Assembly: GCA_016893485.2 (NCBI GenBank)
Contig: JAFEKX020000001.1
Coordinates: 6,961,501 to 7,025,500 of the forward strand
Source of the DNA: Streptomyces sp. P3
GTDB lineage: Bacteria > Actinomycetota > Actinomycetes > Streptomycetales > Streptomycetaceae
DNA length: 64,000 nucleotides
Direction: 5' to 3'
Made by a program: the position numbers and the translations under genes. A model generated the notes under the pieces. That model had not been told where the DNA came from. It ran no database searches and saw only the letters and a list, made by a program, of their open reading frames with translations. Below are positions 19,833-30,564 of this stretch, in pieces. The first letter of the stretch is position 1; each line of letters opens with the position of its first letter.

Positions 19833-20758
19833 TGGCCGCTGTCACCGAGGCGCCGCCCCTGGCGCCCGCGCCGGAGGAGAAGCCGCCGCGCAAGAGGAGG
19901 GGCCGTTGGACGCCGTACTGGCTGCTGCTGCCCGGCATTCTCTGGCTGATCGTCTTCTTCGCGCTGCCGATGATCTACCAGGGCTCCACGTCGATCCAGA
20001 CGGGTTCCCTGGAGGACGGCTACAAGGTCACCTGGCACTTCGCCACCTACTGGGACGCGCTGTCCGAGTACTGGCCGCAGTTCCTGCGCTCGGTCTTCTA
20101 CGCCGCCGCCGCGACCATCCTCTGTCTGCTGCTGGGCTACCCGCTGGCGTACCTCATCGCGTTCCGCGCGGGACGCTGGCGCAACCTGATCATGATCCTG
20201 GTGATCGCGCCGTTCTTCACCAGCTTCCTGATCCGCACGCTCGCCTGGAAGACGATCCTCGCGGACAGCGGCCCGGTCGTCAGCGTCCTCAACACGCTGC
20301 ACGTCCTGGACGTCACCAACTGGCTCGGCTGGACCTCCGGCGACCGTGTGCTGGCCACACCCCTCGCGGTGGTGTGCGGACTGACGTACAACTTCCTGCC
20401 GTTCATGGTGCTTCCGCTCTACACCTCGCTGGAGCGCATCGACGGACGGCTGCACGAGGCGGCCGGCGACCTGTACGCCAAGCCGTTCACCACCTTCCGC
20501 AAGGTCACCTTCCCGCTGTCGATGCCCGGCGTCGTCTCCGGCACCCTGCTGACCTTCATCCCGGCGGCCGGTGACTACGTCAACGCCGAACTCCTCGGCT
20601 CCACCGACACCCGCATGATCGGAAACGTCATCCAGACGCAGTTCCTGCGCATTCTGGATTACCCGACGGCGGCGGCACTCTCCTTCATCCTCATGGCCGC
20701 CATTCTCGCCATGGTGACCATCTACATTCGCAAGTCCGGGACGGAGGATCTGGTCTAA
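19832..20758 (+). CDS. potB: Polyamine ABC transporter permease 1
   Basis: This is a membrane subunit of the importer, 308 residues and intact. A basic, Pro-rich N-terminus leads into six helices, e.g. WLLLPGILWLIVFFALPMIY and LIMILVIAPFFTSFLIRTLA. The coupling-helix motif is in LHEAAGDLYAKPFTTFRKVT. It overlaps the preceding ATPase gene by one base and its stop abuts the next permease start without a gap. Confidence 0.9.
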
Positions 20759-21557
20759 ATGGCCGTCGTACGCTGGTTCAAGCGCCATCTCGTCGTCATC
20801 GCGGGGCTGTTGACCCTCGGATATCTCCTCCTTCCGAACGTCATCGTCACGGTGTTCTCCTTCAACAAACCGAAGGGCCGCTTCAATTACGAGTGGCAGC
20901 AGTTCTCGCTGGACGCCTGGAAGAAGCCGTGCGGTGTCGCCGACATGTGCGGCTCGCTCTCCATCAGCCTCCAGATCGCCGTCTGGGCGACCATCGGCGC
21001 CACCCTGCTCGGCACGATGATCGCCTTCGCGCTGGTCCGCTACCGCTTCCGCGCCGCGGCGCGATCAACTCGCTGATCTTCCTGCCGATGGCGATGCCCG
21101 AGGTCGTCATGGCGGCCTCGCTGCTCACCCTGTTCCTCAACATGGGCGCCCAACTGGGCTTCTACACCATCCTGATCGCCCACATCATGTTCTGCCTCAG
21201 CTTCGTCGTCACCGCCGTCAAGGCCCGCGTGATGTCGATGGACCCGCGCTTGGAGCAGGCCGCCCAGGACCTCTACGCCGGCCCGGTGCAGACGTTCCTG
21301 CGCGTCACCCTGCCCATCGCGGCCCCGGAATCGCTGCGGGCGCGCTGCTCTCCTTCGCGCTCTCCTTCGACGACTTCATCATCACCAATTTCAACGCGGG
21401 CTCGACCGTCACCTTCCCCATGTTCGTCTGGGGTTCGGCACAGCGCGGCACACCCGTTCAGATCAACGTCATCGGTACGACCATGTTCCTCGTCGCCGTA
21501 TTGTTGGTGCTCGTTTCCATGGCGATCACCAACCGCCGCAACAAGGTGAAGGCATAA
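20759..21557 (+). CDS. potC: Polyamine ABC transporter permease 2
   Basis: This is the second membrane subunit, about 266 residues. It contains HLVVIAGLLTLGYLLLPNVI, INSLIFLPMAMPEVVMAASL and the EAA-loop sequence EQAAQDLYAGPVQTFLRVTL, ending in basic ITNRRNKVKA. The frame drops near 21058 (within a GCGGCGCG stretch) and near 21330. It is immediately followed, after 47 bases, by the oxidoreductase gene. Confidence 0.88.
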
Positions 21558-21604
21558 CCGCGGCAGTAGCGCCAACCCTGTGAACCCTGTAGGGAGTTGA
21601 AATC

Positions 21605-23032
21605 ATGGCCCCAAGCGCCATGAGCCGTAGCAACAATTGGACCAAGTCTCTTTCCGAAGCACGCCCGGTGCCGTTCTGGCTGGACGACCCCGGCAAGCCC
21701 CACCCCGAACCCGCGCTCACCGGCGGCGAGACCTGCGATCTGCTGGTCGTCGGCGGCGGTTACAGCGGACTGTGGACCGCGCTCATCGCGAAAGAGCGCG
21801 ACCCGCAGCGGGACGTGGTGCTGGTGGAGGGCCGCGAGGTGGGCTGGGCCGCCTCCGGCCGCAACGGCGGATTCTGCGCCGCCTCGCTCACCCACGGACT
21901 CTCCAACGGCCTCACCCGCTGGCCCGACGAGATCCACAAGCTGGAGGAGCTGGGCGCCCGCAACCTCGACGCGATCGAGAGCGCGGTCGCCCGCTACTCC
22001 CTGGACTGCGAGTTCGAGCGCACCGGCGAGATCGACGTCGCCACCGAACCGCACCAGGCCGAGGAACTCCACGACTGGTACGGCGAGTTGGAGAGCCAGG
22101 GCCTCGCCGACGGCACCGAGTTCCTGGACGCCGACGCGGTCCGCGAACAGGTCGCCTCCCCGACCTTCCTGGCCGGCCTGTACGACAGCCGGGGCGTCGC
22201 GATGCTCAACCCGGCCAAACTGGCCTGGGGGTTGAAGCGCGCCTGCCTCCAACTCGGCGTGCGCGTCTACGAACACACCCCCGCCCTCGCGCTCAAGCCG
22301 TACGGCGCGGGCATGGCCGTACGCACTCCGTACGGCTCGGTCCGCGCCCGCCGGGTCGCGCTCGGCACCAACATCTTCCCGAACCTCGTCAAGCGCGTCC
22401 GCTCGTACACCGTCCCGGTATACGACTACGCCCTGATGACCGAGCCGCTCTCCGCCGACCAACTGGCGTCGATCGGCTGGAAGAACCGCCAGGGCCTCGG
22501 CGACTCGGCGAACCAGTTCCACTACTTCCGGCTCTCCGCCGACAACCGCATCCTGTGGGGCGGTTACGACGCGATCTATCCCTACGGCGGCCGGGTGCGC
22601 GCCGAGTACGACGACCGGCCGGAGACGTACGCCAAGCTCGCCGAGCACTTCTTCACCTGCTTCCCGCAGCTGGAGGGGCTGGGCTTCAGCCACGCGTGGG
22701 GCGGCGCGATCGACACCTGCTCGCGCTTCTCGGCGTTCTTCGGCACCGCCCACCAGGGCAAGGTCGCGTACGCGGCGGGCTTCACCGGACTCGGCGTCGG
22801 CGCGACCCGCTTCGGCGCGGACGTGATGCTGGACCTGCTCGCGGGGGAGCGGACCGAGCGCACGGAACTGGAGATGGTCCGCAAGAAGCCGCTGCCCTTC
22901 CCGCCCGAGCCCTTCGCGTGGACCGGCATCGCGCTCACCAAGTGGTCGCTGGCGCACGCCGATTCACACGGCGGCCGGCGCAACCTCTGGCTGAAGACGA
23001 TGGACAGGCTGGGTCTCGGCTTCGACAGCTGA
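21605..23032 (+). CDS. FAD-dependent amine oxidoreductase (gamma-glutamylputrescine oxidase-like)
   Basis: This DAO/PuuB-type flavoprotein has 475 residues and is intact. The ADP-binding motif CDLLVVGGGYSGLWTALIAK is near residue 40. Family features further on are GWAASGRNGGFCAASL, WGGYDAIYPYGGRV and the C-terminal GFTGLGVGATRFGADV. The likely reaction is oxidative deamination of putrescine or a gamma-glutamylated form, giving the aldehyde used by the dehydrogenase at the head of the operon. Its position last in the transporter run supports this. The exact substrate is inferred; PuuB-like sequences also include other amino-acid oxidases. Confidence 0.82.
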   Translation: MAPSAMSRSNNWTKSLSEARPVPFWLDDPGKPHPEPALTGGETCDLLVVGGGYSGLWTALIAKERDPQRDVVLVEGREVGWAASGRNGGFCAASLTHGLSNGLTRWPDEIHKLEELGARNLDAIESAVARYSLDCEFERTGEIDVATEPHQAEELHDWYGELESQGLADGTEFLDADAVREQVASPTFLAGLYDSRGVAMLNPAKLAWGLKRACLQLGVRVYEHTPALALKPYGAGMAVRTPYGSVRARRVALGTNIFPNLVKRVRSYTVPVYDYALMTEPLSADQLASIGWKNRQGLGDSANQFHYFRLSADNRILWGGYDAIYPYGGRVRAEYDDRPETYAKLAEHFFTCFPQLEGLGFSHAWGGAIDTCSRFSAFFGTAHQGKVAYAAGFTGLGVGATRFGADVMLDLLAGERTERTELEMVRKKPLPFPPEPFAWTGIALTKWSLAHADSHGGRRNLWLKTMDRLGLGFDS

Positions 23033-23161
23033 CCCGTCCTTGATCGGCGGGTGTGATCCGGTTCACTCCTTCGTGGTGCCCGAACCCGCGTAATGCCCGC
23101 CGCCGACCTCCCTCTCTCCTGTGACGCGACCAGCGTCGACATGAGAAAGGGAGGTCTCCTC

Positions 23162-23618
23162 ATGACTGGGGCGAAGACGGCCGTCGAGTGGCTGGCATCC
23201 GTAGCTCCGGATCCGGAGGCCTGCCGCTGGGAATGGGAGCGCAACCCCTCGGGGTCGCGCTGCTGCCCGCCGGCAAGGCCTGGGACGTACTCATCCTGCC
23301 GGGTGAGCTCGGCTATCCCACGCTCGATGTGCTCACCAGGGTCATCGATCAACTGGGCCCGGTACTCGTCGACTTCGGCGACGCACGGATGGGTTTCCTC
23401 GTACCGCCCGGCACCGCGGCCCGCTGGCTTGGCACCGGTATCCGCACGGCCGGGCTCGGCACCTGGATCGTCGTGCCGTACCCCGGACGGTCGACCGGGG
23501 AGTCCGCTGGCTGGTTCCACCGGACGGCTCCGGCACCCTCACCGACCCCGCGCTCCTCGAACTCGCCATGCACGAGGCGGCGGCGGGGCTGGCCACCACG
23601 GAAGGGGAGGACGGCTAG
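23162..23618 (+). CDS. Conserved actinobacterial protein, possible primase/polymerase-like domain
   Basis: This small protein of about 152 residues has no signal peptide. It reads GVALLPAGKAWDVLILPGEL, VLVDFGDARMGFLVPPGTAA, GTWIVVPYPGR and PALLELAMHEAAAGLA. The block order, with a valine-rich core and a late WLVPP, resembles the N-terminal bifunctional primase-polymerase fold found in short orphan proteins of Streptomyces, but catalytic acidic residues are not clear. GGGAGG precedes the ATG at 23162. Frames change near 23240 and near 23500. Function is not assignable. Confidence 0.6.
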
Positions 23619-23660
23619 CCGACAACTGACCCGACGGCAGAGGTCCCGACACCGGACATC

Positions 23661-23690
23661 TTGACAACGGCAATTGGTCTGGACCAAATT
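23661..23690 (+). promoter_or_regulatory. DasR-type operator overlapping a promoter of the chitinase gene
   Basis: TTGACA at 23661-23666 looks like a -35 box. TTGGTCTGGACCAA at 23674-23687 is a perfect inverted repeat (TTGGTC/GACCAA around TG). It matches the core of the DasR responsive element, consensus ACTGGTCTAGACCACT, and the repeated TGGTCT/AGACC motifs of Streptomyces chitinase promoters. Repression by DasR relieved by glucosamine-6-phosphate is the known mode. Confidence 0.75.
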
Positions 23691-23732
23691 GGGCGCGCTC
23701 CACCCTCCATCTCCCCATGCCCGGAGGCACTT

Positions 23733-25532
23733 GTGGATCGCACCAGACCTGTCCTCGCCGTGTTCGCGGCCGCGGCCCTGGCCGTGTCCGGCATCACCGC
23801 GCTCTCGTCGGCCGCCCGTGCGGCCGACGCGGACCTGGCGAAGAACGGAGGCTTCGAAGCGGGCCTCGACAGTTGGACCTGTTCCGCGAACAGCGGTACG
23901 GCGGTCAAGTCGCCCGTGCACGGCGGCAGTTCGGCGTTGCAGGCGACCCCGGCCGGCAACGACTACGCCCAGTGCGCGCAGACGGTGTCCGTGCAGCCCA
24001 ACTCCCAGTACTCGCTCGCCGGTTACGTCCGCGGCAGCTACGTCTACCTCGGCGCGAGCGGCACCGGCACCACCGACGTCTCCACCTGGACCCAATCGGC
24101 CGCCGACTGGCAGCAGTTGACGACCAGCTTCCGCACCGGCGCGTCCACCACCAAGGTCACCATCTACACCCACGGCTGGTACGCCACCGGCGCCTACTAC
24201 GCCGACGACATCTCCCTCACCGGCCCGGCGGGCACCGTGGGACAGCCGCCCGCCACCCCGACGGGCCTCACCGCGGGCACCGTGACGTCCTCCTCCGTCG
24301 CCCTGTCCTGGTCCGCCGTCACCGGCGCGACCAGCTACGCGATCTACCGCGACGGGGTCAAGGTCCAGACGGCGAGCGGCACTTCGGCCACCGTGAGCGG
24401 ACTGTCGGCCGCGACGTCGTACAGCTTCCAGGTCACAGCGGTGAACGACGCGGGCGAGTCCGCGAAGTCGACGGCGGTCACCGCGAAGACGTCCACCGGC
24501 TCGGGCCCCGGCACCGGCCTGCCCACCCACGCTTTGGTCGGCTACCTCCACGCGAGCTTCGCCAACGGCTCGGGCTACACACGCCTCGCCGACGTCCCCG
24601 ACAGCTGGGACGTCATCGACCCTGGCCTTCGGCGAGCCCACCTCCGCCACCTCCGGCGACATCCGCTTCAACCGCTGCCCGGTCAGCGAGTGCGCGAACG
24701 TCGAGAGCGACGCCGACTTCAAGGCGGCCGTCAAGGCCAAACAGGCGGCGGGCAAGAAGGTGTTGATCTCCATCGGCGGCGCCAACGGCCAGGTCCAATT
24801 GACCACGACAGCGGCCCGCGACACCTTCGTCTCCTCGGTCTCGAACATCATCGACACCTACGGACTCGACGGCCTCGACATCGACTTCGAGGGCCACTCA
24901 CTGTCCCTGGACACGAGCGACACCAACTTCAGGAGCCCCACAACTCCCGTGGTGGTCAACCTGATCTCGGCCCTGAAGACCCTGAAGGCCAAGTACGGCT
25001 CGAAGTTCGTGCTGAGCATGGCACCGGAGACGTTCTTCGTGCAGATGGGCTACCAGTTCTACGGCACCGGCAAGTTCGGCGGCCAGGACCCGAGGTGCGG
25101 GGCGTATCTGCCCGTCATCTACGCCCTGCGCGACGACCTCACGCTGCTGCACGTCCAGGACTACAACTCGGGCCCGATCATGGGGCTCGACAACCAGTAC
25201 CACACCATGGGCGGCGCCGACTTCCACATCGCGATGACGGACATGCTGCTCACGGGCTTCCCGTGGCGGGCGACACGAACAACATGTTCCCGGCGCTGCG
25301 TCCCGACCAGATCGCCATCGGCATGCCGGCGTCGGTCAACGCGGGCAACGGCTATGTCGCCCCGGCCGAGGTCACCAAGACCCTGGACTGCCTGACGAAG
25401 AAGGTGAGTTGCGGCTCCTATGCGACCCACGGCACCTGGCCGACCCTGCGCGGCCTGATGACGTGGTCGATCAACTGGGACCGGTACTCGAACGGGGAGT
25501 TCCAGAAGACGTTCGACGGCTACTTCGGCTGA
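23733..25532 (+). CDS. Secreted GH18 chitinase with carbohydrate-binding and FnIII domains
   Basis: This secreted endo-acting chitinase has about 600 residues. Order: signal peptide (RPVLAVFAAAALAVSGITAL...ARA), a jelly-roll carbohydrate-binding domain (LAKNGGFEAGLDSWTC... to DDISLTGPAG), a fibronectin III domain (PTGLTAGTVTSSSVALSWSA... VTAKT), then the catalytic barrel. The GH18 signature DGLDIDFEGH supplies the catalytic Glu; KKVLISIGGANGQ and LTWSINWDRY-like LMTWSINWDRY are conserved barrel strands. The GTG at 23733 follows GGAGG. There is one extra C at 24620-24622 and one lost G near 25266. It ends 13 bases inside the convergent PAP2 gene. A DasR-type site lies upstream. Confidence 0.9.
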   Translation: MDRTRPVLAVFAAAALAVSGITALSSAARAADADLAKNGGFEAGLDSWTCSANSGTAVKSPVHGGSSALQATPAGNDYAQCAQTVSVQPNSQYSLAGYVRGSYVYLGASGTGTTDVSTWTQSAADWQQLTTSFRTGASTTKVTIYTHGWYATGAYYADDISLTGPAGTVGQPPATPTGLTAGTVTSSSVALSWSAVTGATSYAIYRDGVKVQTASGTSATVSGLSAATSYSFQVTAVNDAGESAKSTAVTAKTSTGSGPGTGLPTHALVGYLHASFANGSGYTRLADVPDSWDVIDPGLRRAHLRHLRRHPLQPLPGQRVRERRERRRLQGGRQGQTGGGQEGVDLHRRRQRPGPIDHDSGPRHLRLLGLEHHRHLRTRRPRHRLRGPLTVPGHERHQLQEPHNSRGGQPDLGPEDPEGQVRLEVRAEHGTGDVLRADGLPVLRHRQVRRPGPEVRGVSARHLRPARRPHAAARPGLQLGPDHGARQPVPHHGRRRLPHRDDGHAAHGLPVAGDTNNMFPALRPDQIAIGMPASVNAGNGYVAPAEVTKTLDCLTKKVSCGSYATHGTWPTLRGLMTWSINWDRYSNGEFQKTFDGYFG

Positions 25533-26356
25533 GGGCCGTCGCGGAAGCGGCCGAGGAAGAGCCGGAACGACGCGAGCAGCACCGTACCGAGGCACCAGCT
25601 GGCCACGACGTCCAGTGGCCAGTGGTAGCCCCGGCGGACCAGGCCGAAGCTGACGCAGGCGACCAACAGGGCGCAGGCGATGACCAGTTCACGGCGCGCG
25701 TACACCGTCCGCAGCCAGGGGAGGAGGAGCAGCGTCGCGGAGCCGTACGCGATCATCGCGGTGGCCGTGTGGCCCGAGGGGTAGTAGCCGGTGCCGGGCG
25801 GGACCGCCGGGGTGCCGCCGCGGGCGATCAGTTCCTTGAGGGGGACGACGATCACCGGGACCAGGGCCATCAGCACGGCCCCCGCGAGCGGCGGCAGCCA
25901 CCAGCGGTCCATACCACTGGCACGGCCGCGCCAGGCGACGTGGACGAGAACCACGACGAGGACCGGGACCGCGACCTGGATGTTGCCGAGGTCGGCGAGG
26001 AGTTCGGAGGCGCGGTCCGGGTGGACGAGGGCGCGGCTGAGGCGGGCGTCCAGGTGGAGGAGGGGTCCGTGGGCCGCGACCTGCCAGGTGATCACCGCGA
26101 ACAGCAGCGCGGGAAGGGCGAGAAGCAGCCAGCAGAAGGAGGTCGGCCACCCCGGAACAGGGGGTGGTTCCGGGGTGGCCGTCCGGATCGGTTGGCCGGC
26201 CGCCCCGGGGGTTTGGGGCGGGCGACTGTCCGATCGGTGAGGAGATTCGGAGCCAGAGGCCCCGGTTGTGTGCGCGAGGGCACGACCAGGTCGAAGCTGG
26301 GGAGGCCCCGGCCTGAAGTCGCCCACAGTCCCCTGTGGGCGGGGTGTATCTCTCAT
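25520..26356 (-). CDS. PAP2-superfamily membrane phosphatase
   Basis: This membrane lipid-phosphatase-like protein has up to 278 residues and is intact. Several helices are present, e.g. SFCWLLLALPALLFAVITWQ and AVPVLVVVLVHVAW. The three phosphatase motifs are KELIARGGTP (normally KxxxxxxRP, here RG in place of RP), YYPSGHTATA and SFGLVRRGYHWPLDVV, whose two His residues are catalytic. The first 60 or so residues are hydrophilic and Pro-rich with no clear ribosome site, so the true start may be internal to them. It overlaps the chitinase gene end to end by 13 bases. Confidence 0.85.
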   Translation of the reverse strand: MRDTPRPQGTVGDFRPGPPQLRPGRALAHTTGASGSESPHRSDSRPPQTPGAAGQPIRTATPEPPPVPGWPTSFCWLLLALPALLFAVITWQVAAHGPLLHLDARLSRALVHPDRASELLADLGNIQVAVPVLVVVLVHVAWRGRASGMDRWWLPPLAGAVLMALVPVIVVPLKELIARGGTPAVPPGTGYYPSGHTATAMIAYGSATLLLLPWLRTVYARRELVIACALLVACVSFGLVRRGYHWPLDVVASWCLGTVLLASFRLFLGRFRDGPQPK

Positions 26357-26463
26357 CTGGGTAGAACCTACGGCAGGGGCGGCGGGTGCGACAGGCGGAA
26401 TCGCGTCCCGTCATGCACCCCGCACACCTTCTTCACACGGCCCGACGGGGGCGCGGGAGTGGC

Positions 26464-27797
26464 TCAGATACGCGCGAACGCCTGCTCGATGATGTCGAGG
26501 CCCTCGCTCAGCAGGTCCTCGCCGATGACCAGCGGGGGCAGGAAGCGCAGCACGTTGCCGTAGGTGCCACAGGTCAGGACCAGCAGCCCCTCCTGGTGGC
26601 AGGCCTTGGCGAGCGCGGCGGTCGCCTCCGGGTTCGGCTCCTTGGTCGTACGGTCCTTGACCAGCTCGATCGCGATCATCGCGCCGCGCCCGCGGACCTC
26701 GCCGATGATGTCGAACTTCTCCGCCATGGCGCCGAGCCGGGTCTTCATGACCGACTCGATGTTCTTCGCCCTGGCGTTGAGGTCCAGCTCCTTCATCGTC
26801 TCGATGGCGCCGAGCGCACCGGCGCAGGCGACCGGGTTGCCGCCGTAGGTGCCGCCCAGGCCGCCGGAGTGCGCGGCGTCCATGATCTCGGCGCGACCGG
26901 TGACGGCGGCGAGCGGCAGGCCGCCCGCGATGCCCTTCGCGGTGGTGATCAGGTCCGGGACGACACCCTCGTCCTCGCACGCGAACCACTGGCCCGTACG
27001 GCAGAACCCGGACTGGATTTCGTCGGCGACGAAGACGATGCCGTTGTCGGCGGCGAACTTGCTCAGCGCCGGCAGGAAGCCCTTCGCGGGCTCGATGAAG
27101 CCGCCCTCGCCGAGGACCGGCTCGATGATGATCGCGGCGACGTTGTCCGCGCCGATCTGCTTGTTGATCATGTCGATGGCCTGCGCGGAGGCCTCGGCAC
27201 CGGCGTTGTCGGGACCGGTCGGCCAGCGGTAGCCGTAGGCCACCGGCACGCGGTACACCTCGGGCGCGAACGGCCCGAAGCCGTTCTTGTACGGCATGTT
27301 CTTCGAGGTCAGCGCCATCGTCAGGTTGGTCCGGCCGTGGTAGCCGTGGTCGAACACGACGACGGCCTGCCGCTTGGTGTACGCCCGGGCGATCTTCACG
27401 GCGTTCTCGACGGCCTCGGCGCCGGAGTTGAACAGCGCGGACTTCTTGGCGTGGTCGCCCGGGGTCAGCTCGGCGAGCGCCTCCGCGACCTCGACGTACC
27501 CCTCGTAGGGCGTGACCATGAAACAGGTGTGGGTGAAGTCGGCGAGCTGCGCCGACGCACGGCGGACGACGGCCTCGGCGGACGCGCCGACGCTGGTCAC
27601 GGCGATGCCGGAACCGAAGTCGATCAGCCGGTTCCCGTCGACGTCCTCGATGATCCGCCGCCCGCGCGGGCGGTGAACACGGGCAGTACGGAGCCCACAC
27701 CGGCCGCGACCGCGGCGGTACGGCGGGCCTGCAGCTCCTGCGACTTCGGGCCGGGGATGGCGGTGACGACGCGGCGCTCCTGCGGAAGTGCGGTCAT
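26464..27797 (-). CDS. gabT: 4-aminobutyrate aminotransferase
   Basis: This PLP enzyme transfers the amino group of GABA to 2-oxoglutarate, giving succinate semialdehyde. The chain of about 445 residues includes SALFNSGAEAVENAVKIARA, VVFDHGYHGRTNLTMALT, VFVADEIQSGFCRTGQW (PLP-binding Asp) and the lysine of ITTAKGIAGGLPLAAVTGRA. AGGAG precedes the ATG at 27797. One frame break is near 27660, in the segment ARAGRRIIED. It sits between the polyamine importer genes and PucR plus a second aldehyde dehydrogenase, completing the route putrescine - aminobutanal - GABA - succinate semialdehyde - succinate. Confidence 0.92.
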
Positions 27798-28040
27798 GAG
27801 GGGCTCCTGGGGTGGTGCGGACGCTTTTCTTCTCTTCTCGCAGGCTAGGGCGGGTGACCGGGGGTGGGCATGCTCCATGTGGGCGGTGTCGGCGCCGCCG
27901 GTTGTCCGCCATGGACAGTGCCGGTATCCCGGGGTTCGGTACGGCCCGGCCGCGTAAACGGTGAACTCCCCTTCCTGGCGCGTTAGATTGACTCGCTGAC
28001 GGTGCACGGAACGGCTGGTCAAGGGGCGAGGGCGAGGACG

Positions 28041-30499
28041 ATGGACAGCGACGGAACGCGGGACGCGCACCACACACAGGCCAACCCTGTGCCGCGTCCG
28101 GCGGGACCGGCGGACATGCCCGGACAGCGGGGGTGCCGCCTCGGCCGGTGCACGCGCCCGAACAGGCTCCGCGGTTCGCCCCGGCCGTCGCCGACTGGCT
28201 GAACGAGCCCCGGCCGGTCGCCGCCCCCGGCATCTGGCGCTACGGATACCGCCCGCCCAAGGCCGACCGCGCGTCGACGCGGCTCACCCCGGTCGCGATC
28301 CTCGGTCTGCTGGTCCCCCTGGTCGTGGCGCTGATCGTGTGGTCGTTCTGGCGCCACGGCGCTGTCCCGTACCAATGGGCCCTGCTCAAGCTGTTCACCC
28401 CGAGCGACTGGTGGTGGGCGGGCACCGTGTCCCCCAAGGGGAGCGAGGGTGGGGACGCCATCAACGTCTACGACGGTGTCTTCTTCGCCCTGCTCGTCTA
28501 CGCCGTCGTGAAGCTCGGCGGCTGGCTGGAGGTGGCCCGCCATGTCGTCGGCGGTCGCCCCCAGCCCGCTCGTGCCCTGCTGGCGCTCGTCGGTGGCTCA
28601 TCGCGCTCAGCTTCGTCTTTCCCTCCGCGTTTCCCGGTATCGGCTGGAGGCCCCTGCCGGTCCAGGACCCGGTGTTCTCCCTTGTCTTCCTGACCGCCGG
28701 CCCCGACATCTTCCAGTCGGTGCTCTTCACCGACACGCTGTACGCACTGATCACCGTGCTGGTCCTGTGGCCCTTCGCCCGGCTCGGCGGCTGGTGGGGG
28801 CTCGCGAAGGAACGGCTCGCCGCGCGCGGCCGTAGCGGAGAGGGCGAAGTCCGGCCGGCGCCCGCCACCGTGCTGCCCGCCCAGTGGCCCCAGCTGCGCG
28901 AGGCGGGCCAGTACGAAGCGGCGGAACTCCTCACCGCCGAAGTGCTCACGGGCCGTATGAACGACGTCGACTGCGCCCGGGTCGGGCACGCGTGGGAAAC
29001 CGCCCGCAAGGAAGCGCAGGTCGCCGCCTTCAGCGACACCGTGCTGCGCAAGGGGCCGCGGCCTGGGTCCACCCGTCCGGGGCCCGGGACCTGCCCGGCC
29101 GGGCAGCGCGACACGACCTTCTCGACGGGCAGGTGCGCATCGGACAGTGGACGTCCGGCGACCGGACGCCGTCGGCCTACCGCGGTGCGGGCACGGCCCT
29201 CGGCCCCGAGACACTCGGCACCTCGCTCCTCGTCGTGGGGCCGTCCGGCTCCGGCAAGACCAAGCACGTGGTCGCCCCGGTCGTCGAGTCCCTCGCCCTG
29301 CGGGCGCTGACCGGACAGTGCGCCGTCGTGGCGGTCTGCGCGGCCGGCACCCCGCTCGGCCCGGACTCGGCGTACGACGTCGTGGTGCGGATCGGGGACC
29401 CCGCCTCCGTCTACGACCTCGATCCGTACGCCGACACCGCCGACCCCGACGCGGCCGCCGCCTTCCTCGCCGAGGGGCTGGTCGGGGACCTCGACACCGT
29501 CGGCGCCCAGCGGGCCACCACCGCGCTCGCCCAGCTGCTCGGGCCGTACCGGGCGGTGCACGGCACCTTCCCTTCCCTGCCCGTGCTGCGGGAACTCCTG
29601 GAGGGCGAACCCCCGGCGCTCGACGCCCTGCGCCAGGCGCTGGCGGCGCCGGAGCACGCCGGGCTGCGCCGCGACCTCGACGCCCGGGCCCGGCAGAGCG
29701 GCAGTGCCGCCGATCCGGGCACGGTGCTCGCCGACCGGCTCGCGCTGCTTGACCGGCCCGTGTTCGCCGACTTCTTCGGCACCGGCGACGCGGCCGTCCG
29801 GCCGTTCTCGCTGCGCGCCGTCGCCCACCACCCACTGCGGGTCCGCATCGACGTACCGGCCCACGGGCACGAGGAGGCGTCCCGGCTGATCACCCGGCTG
29901 GTCCTGGCCCAGTTCGACCACGTCGTGCACGACTCCGCCCGCCGTCACTTCGCGTGCCTCGTCCTCGACGACGCCACCGGGTCGGTGACCACCGAATCGG
30001 TACGGCGCATGCAGCGTCTGCGCTCCCAGAACGCGGGTGTGCTGCTCGCCCTGCGCACGCTCGGCGACGTGCCCGAGGCACTGCACGGGCCACTGCACGG
30101 GGCGGTCGGCTGCCGAATGGCCTTCTCGGGGTCACTACCTGGGACGGCAGCCGCTTCGCGCACGCCTGGGGCACGGAGTGGGTGGAGACCCGGGACGTGG
30201 CCCAGCACACCGTCTTCGCGGACCAGCCGATGACCCGGGCCATCCACGCCCTGCGGAAATTGGTGACGGGCCGCGCGGTGACGACGGAGGCCGTGACCGT
30301 ACGGCAGGTCGAGCGGGAGCGCTGGTCCGCGTCCCAGCTCGCTCACGAGGTGCCGCCCGGGCACGCGGTGCTGTCGCTCACGACGGTCGAGGGGAAGCAC
30401 ACTCCGCCGTCCCTGGTGGACCTGCGCACCCCACCCCTGACCAGCGCACCTGGACATACCGGCACGCCCCGCCCATACAGTGAGGCAGAATCGCCATAG
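28041..30499 (+). CDS. Membrane ATPase with VirD4/TraD-like features
   Basis: The reconstructed protein has about 820 residues. The N-terminus is hydrophilic; helices are AILGLLVPLVVALIVWSFW, VFFALLVYAVVKLGGWL, LIALSFVFPSAFPGIGW and DTLYALITVLVLWPFARLGG. A cytoplasmic ATPase domain follows with Walker A VVGPSGSGKTKHVV and a probable Walker B HFACLVLDDATG, then MQRLRSQNAGVLLALRTLGD, as in coupling proteins and FtsK/TraG-like motors. The ATG at 28041 has GAGG upstream. Breaks are near 28130, 28590, 29060 and 30130. No relaxase or other conjugation genes are near, so it is probably a chromosomal conserved protein of unknown job rather than part of a mobile element. Confidence 0.7.
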
Positions 30500-30564
30500 G
30501 CAGTTCATACGCCACGGCCAAAAGATCGACCTGATCGACGGTTCTTCCTCCACCTGAAGGCACC

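Noticed and set aside
28041..30499. Integrative conjugative element
   Set aside because: Only one TraD-like ATPase; no integrase, relaxase, replication gene or attachment-site repeats, and the flanks are conserved catabolic genes.
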